From NCBI GenBank assembly GCA_002309295.1, contig DBXF01000011.1:4505-17564 (forward strand): a stretch of DNA of 13,060 nt. Reading direction: 5' to 3'. Shown here piece by piece: positions 11,865 through 13,060 of this stretch. The notes beneath the pieces are model-generated. The model ran no database searches, was not told where the DNA came from, and saw only the letters and a list, made by a program, of their open reading frames with translations. A program made the position numbers and the translations under genes. The DNA is from Bacteroidales bacterium UBA1219 (GTDB taxonomy: Bacteria > Bacteroidota > Bacteroidia > Bacteroidales > P3). The stretch's first letter is position 1, and every line of letters starts with the position of its first letter.

Positions 11865-12029
11865 GTGATTAGTGAATTGTGATTAGTGATTAGTTAAGAT
11901 GTTAAGGTGTGAAGTTGTGAAGGCGTTCAACTTCCAACTCAAAACTACAAACTGCACACTAATTTAATTGTTCATTGTCAATTGTTAATTATTAATTCTC
12001 AATCAGTTCCGAACTCCGAATTCCGAACT
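11865..12029. repeat. Degenerate heptanucleotide repeat tract
   Basis: The region can be read in a constant 7-bp register. At 11865-11892 are GTGATTA, GTGAATT, GTGATTA, GTGATTA. At 11928-11955 the units share xAACTxx or AAACTxx. At 11967-12001 five units begin ATT. At 12009-12029 are CCGAACT, CCGAATT, CCGAACT. The motif changes along the tract, but the register can be kept. The right end lies inside the 3' end of the GH3-family gene. Short heptanucleotide tandem repeats are known between genes in several bacterial groups (general knowledge). Confidence 0.6.
11940..11947 (-). promoter_or_regulatory. Possible -7 box for the sufE operon
   Basis: On the minus strand this reads TAGTTTTG, an exact TAnnTTTG match, 82 bp upstream of the sufE start. 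No TTTG or TTG lies about 19 bp further upstream. It sits within a 7-bp-period repeat, so the match may be a by-product of the repeat. Confidence 0.35.
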
Positions 12030-13060
12030 GAATTTGCTATTTCCAAAAGAGGGTCAATTGTTTCGCGGGTGTTGTTCAGTCGAGGTACTTTGCTTTGTCC
12101 GCCGAGGCGGTTGCGTTGTTTCTGCCATTCGAAGAAAGTCCCTTGCGGTGCCACGGTGAGCAGCAGCGGCCGCAGGATGAAGTCCTTGTAGCGTTTCGAC
12201 TGGTAGTCGGTGTTCACCACTTGCAGGTTTTTGTCGAGGGTGGCGGCAAAGAGGTCGATGTCGGCGGGTTCCCGCTCGAACTCCACAAGCCACTGGTGTC
12301 CCACAGGTTTGTCGTCGGCCGAGAAGTAAGGCGCGGCGGTGAACTCCCGCACCTCGCAGTCGAGCTGAGCGCAGGTGGCGTTCAGAGCCTGAATGGCATT
12401 GTCCACAATCAGCTCCTCGCCGCACACGTTGATGAAATTCTTTGTCCTTCCGGTGATCTGTATTCTGTAGGGACTTAGCGAGGTGAACATCACCGTGTCG
12501 CCGATGATGTAACGCCAAAGTCCGGAGTTGGTGCTTATCACCATGGCGTAGTTGCGGCCTTTCTCCACTTGCCACAGCGGTATCAGTTTCGGGTTGGGCT
12601 TGTCCGTCTCCTCCAGAGGCATGAATTCGTAGAAAATGCCGTTGTCGAGCAGCAGCAGCATGTCGCTGGAGTGCGTTTGGTCCTGCACTCCGAAAAAGCC
12701 TTCGGAGGCGTTGTAGATATTCACGTAGCGCATGTCGTTGCGACCAATCAACTGGTCGAATTTTTTGCGGTAGGGGTCGAAATGCACTCCGCCGTAGAAG
12801 AAAGTCTCAAGGTTCGGCCACATCTCGGCCACGCTGTTTTTTCCGGCGTATTCGATGCTTTTCTGCAACAGCACGGCCATCCACGAGGGTACACCCGAAA
12901 GGCTTACTATTTTGCGGTTGTATGTCGATTTTACAAGGGCATCGAGTTTGGCCTCCCATTCGTTCATCAGGGCCACCTCCTTGCGCGGGAATCGGAACCG
13001 TTCGGCCCATGCGGGCAGGTTGTCCATCAGTATCGCCGACACGTCGCCGCAAAAGAGCTT
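11999..13060 (-). CDS. GH3-family acyl-adenylating enzyme, N-terminus missing
   Basis: The frame runs unbroken from the right edge (first visible residues KLFCGDV) to the stop at 11999, 353 residues of a family that is usually about 500. It shows the ATP-binding landmarks of the GH3/ANL superfamily: YNASEGFFG, SGLWRYIIGDTV and YRIQITGRTKNFINVCGEEL. Plant GH3 proteins adenylate acyl acids such as auxin and join them to amino acids. The substrates of the bacterial homologues are not established. The last eleven residues (NSVRNSEFGTD) extend past the usual LGGQSKVPRL region and are encoded in a heptamer repeat. The 140-bp repeat-rich gap to sufE makes co-transcription uncertain. Confidence 0.88.
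   Translation of the reverse strand, partial: KLFCGDVSAILMDNLPAWAERFRFPRKEVALMNEWEAKLDALVKSTYNRKIVSLSGVPSWMAVLLQKSIEYAGKNSVAEMWPNLETFFYGGVHFDPYRKKFDQLIGRNDMRYVNIYNASEGFFGVQDQTHSSDMLLLLDNGIFYEFMPLEETDKPNPKLIPLWQVEKGRNYAMVISTNSGLWRYIIGDTVMFTSLSPYRIQITGRTKNFINVCGEELIVDNAIQALNATCAQLDCEVREFTAAPYFSADDKPVGHQWLVEFEREPADIDLFAATLDKNLQVVNTDYQSKRYKDFILRPLLLTVAPQGTFFEWQKQRNRLGGQSKVPRLNNTRETIDPLLEIANSVRNSEFGTD

Noticed and set aside
11865..12029. CRISPR array
   Set aside because: The repeat unit is 7 bp with no spacers and no cas genes nearby.

Overview
The window looks like the chromosome of a member of the Bacteroidales (Bacteroidota). Two proteins (the C25 cysteine peptidase at 8764-11097 and the BspA-like protein at 4673-7057) end in type IX secretion sorting domains. 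The outer-membrane protein at the left edge carries the SPYS-x-FGIG motif common in Bacteroidota OMPs. Candidate promoters match the Bacteroidota -33/-7 consensus (TTTG / TAnnTTTG). No species can be named from the sequence.

Layout. (1) 1-3257, minus strand: a tight operon read as nucleotidyltransferase -> pth -> coaX -> outer-membrane beta-barrel protein, which runs off the left edge. Junctions are 1 bp apart, 4 bp apart and overlapping by 20 bp. A TAnnTTTG box lies upstream at 3314-3321. (2) 3428-7110, plus strand: an accessory block. It holds a two-gene toxin-antitoxin-like cassette (unknown small protein + PIN-domain nuclease, ATGA overlap), then about 560 bp without a convincing gene that contains a strongly structured, terminator-ending candidate small RNA (about 4445-4582). 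A long mosaic surface-protein ORF follows: unknown 200-residue N-terminal part, internal signal peptide, BspA-type leucine-rich repeats, three InlB-like repeats and a T9SS sorting domain, closed by a strong terminator. (3) 7110-7573: a gene-free convergent junction packed with short perfect palindromes, including a 96-bp nested palindromic element. (4) 7574-11858, minus strand: a second tight operon read as sufE -> MIP18/DUF59 Fe-S factor -> gingipain-like C25 peptidase -> LolA-like periplasmic protein -> tadA. (5) 11865-12029: a degenerate 7-bp-period repeat tract that runs into the 3' end of a GH3-family acyl-adenylating enzyme gene, which continues past the right edge.

How the genes relate. 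The two minus-strand operons are mostly housekeeping: CoA synthesis, peptidyl-tRNA recycling, tRNA wobble editing and Fe-S cluster assembly, with envelope or secreted proteins in the same units. The plus-strand block between them is AT-rich in the BspA ORF and looks like an insertion of accessory genes. The most unusual items are the BspA ORF with a signal peptide about 200 residues into the frame and a consensus promoter inside the preceding segment, the structured RNA candidate just upstream, the palindrome cluster at 7211-7512, and the heptamer repeat tract that encodes the last residues of the GH3 protein.
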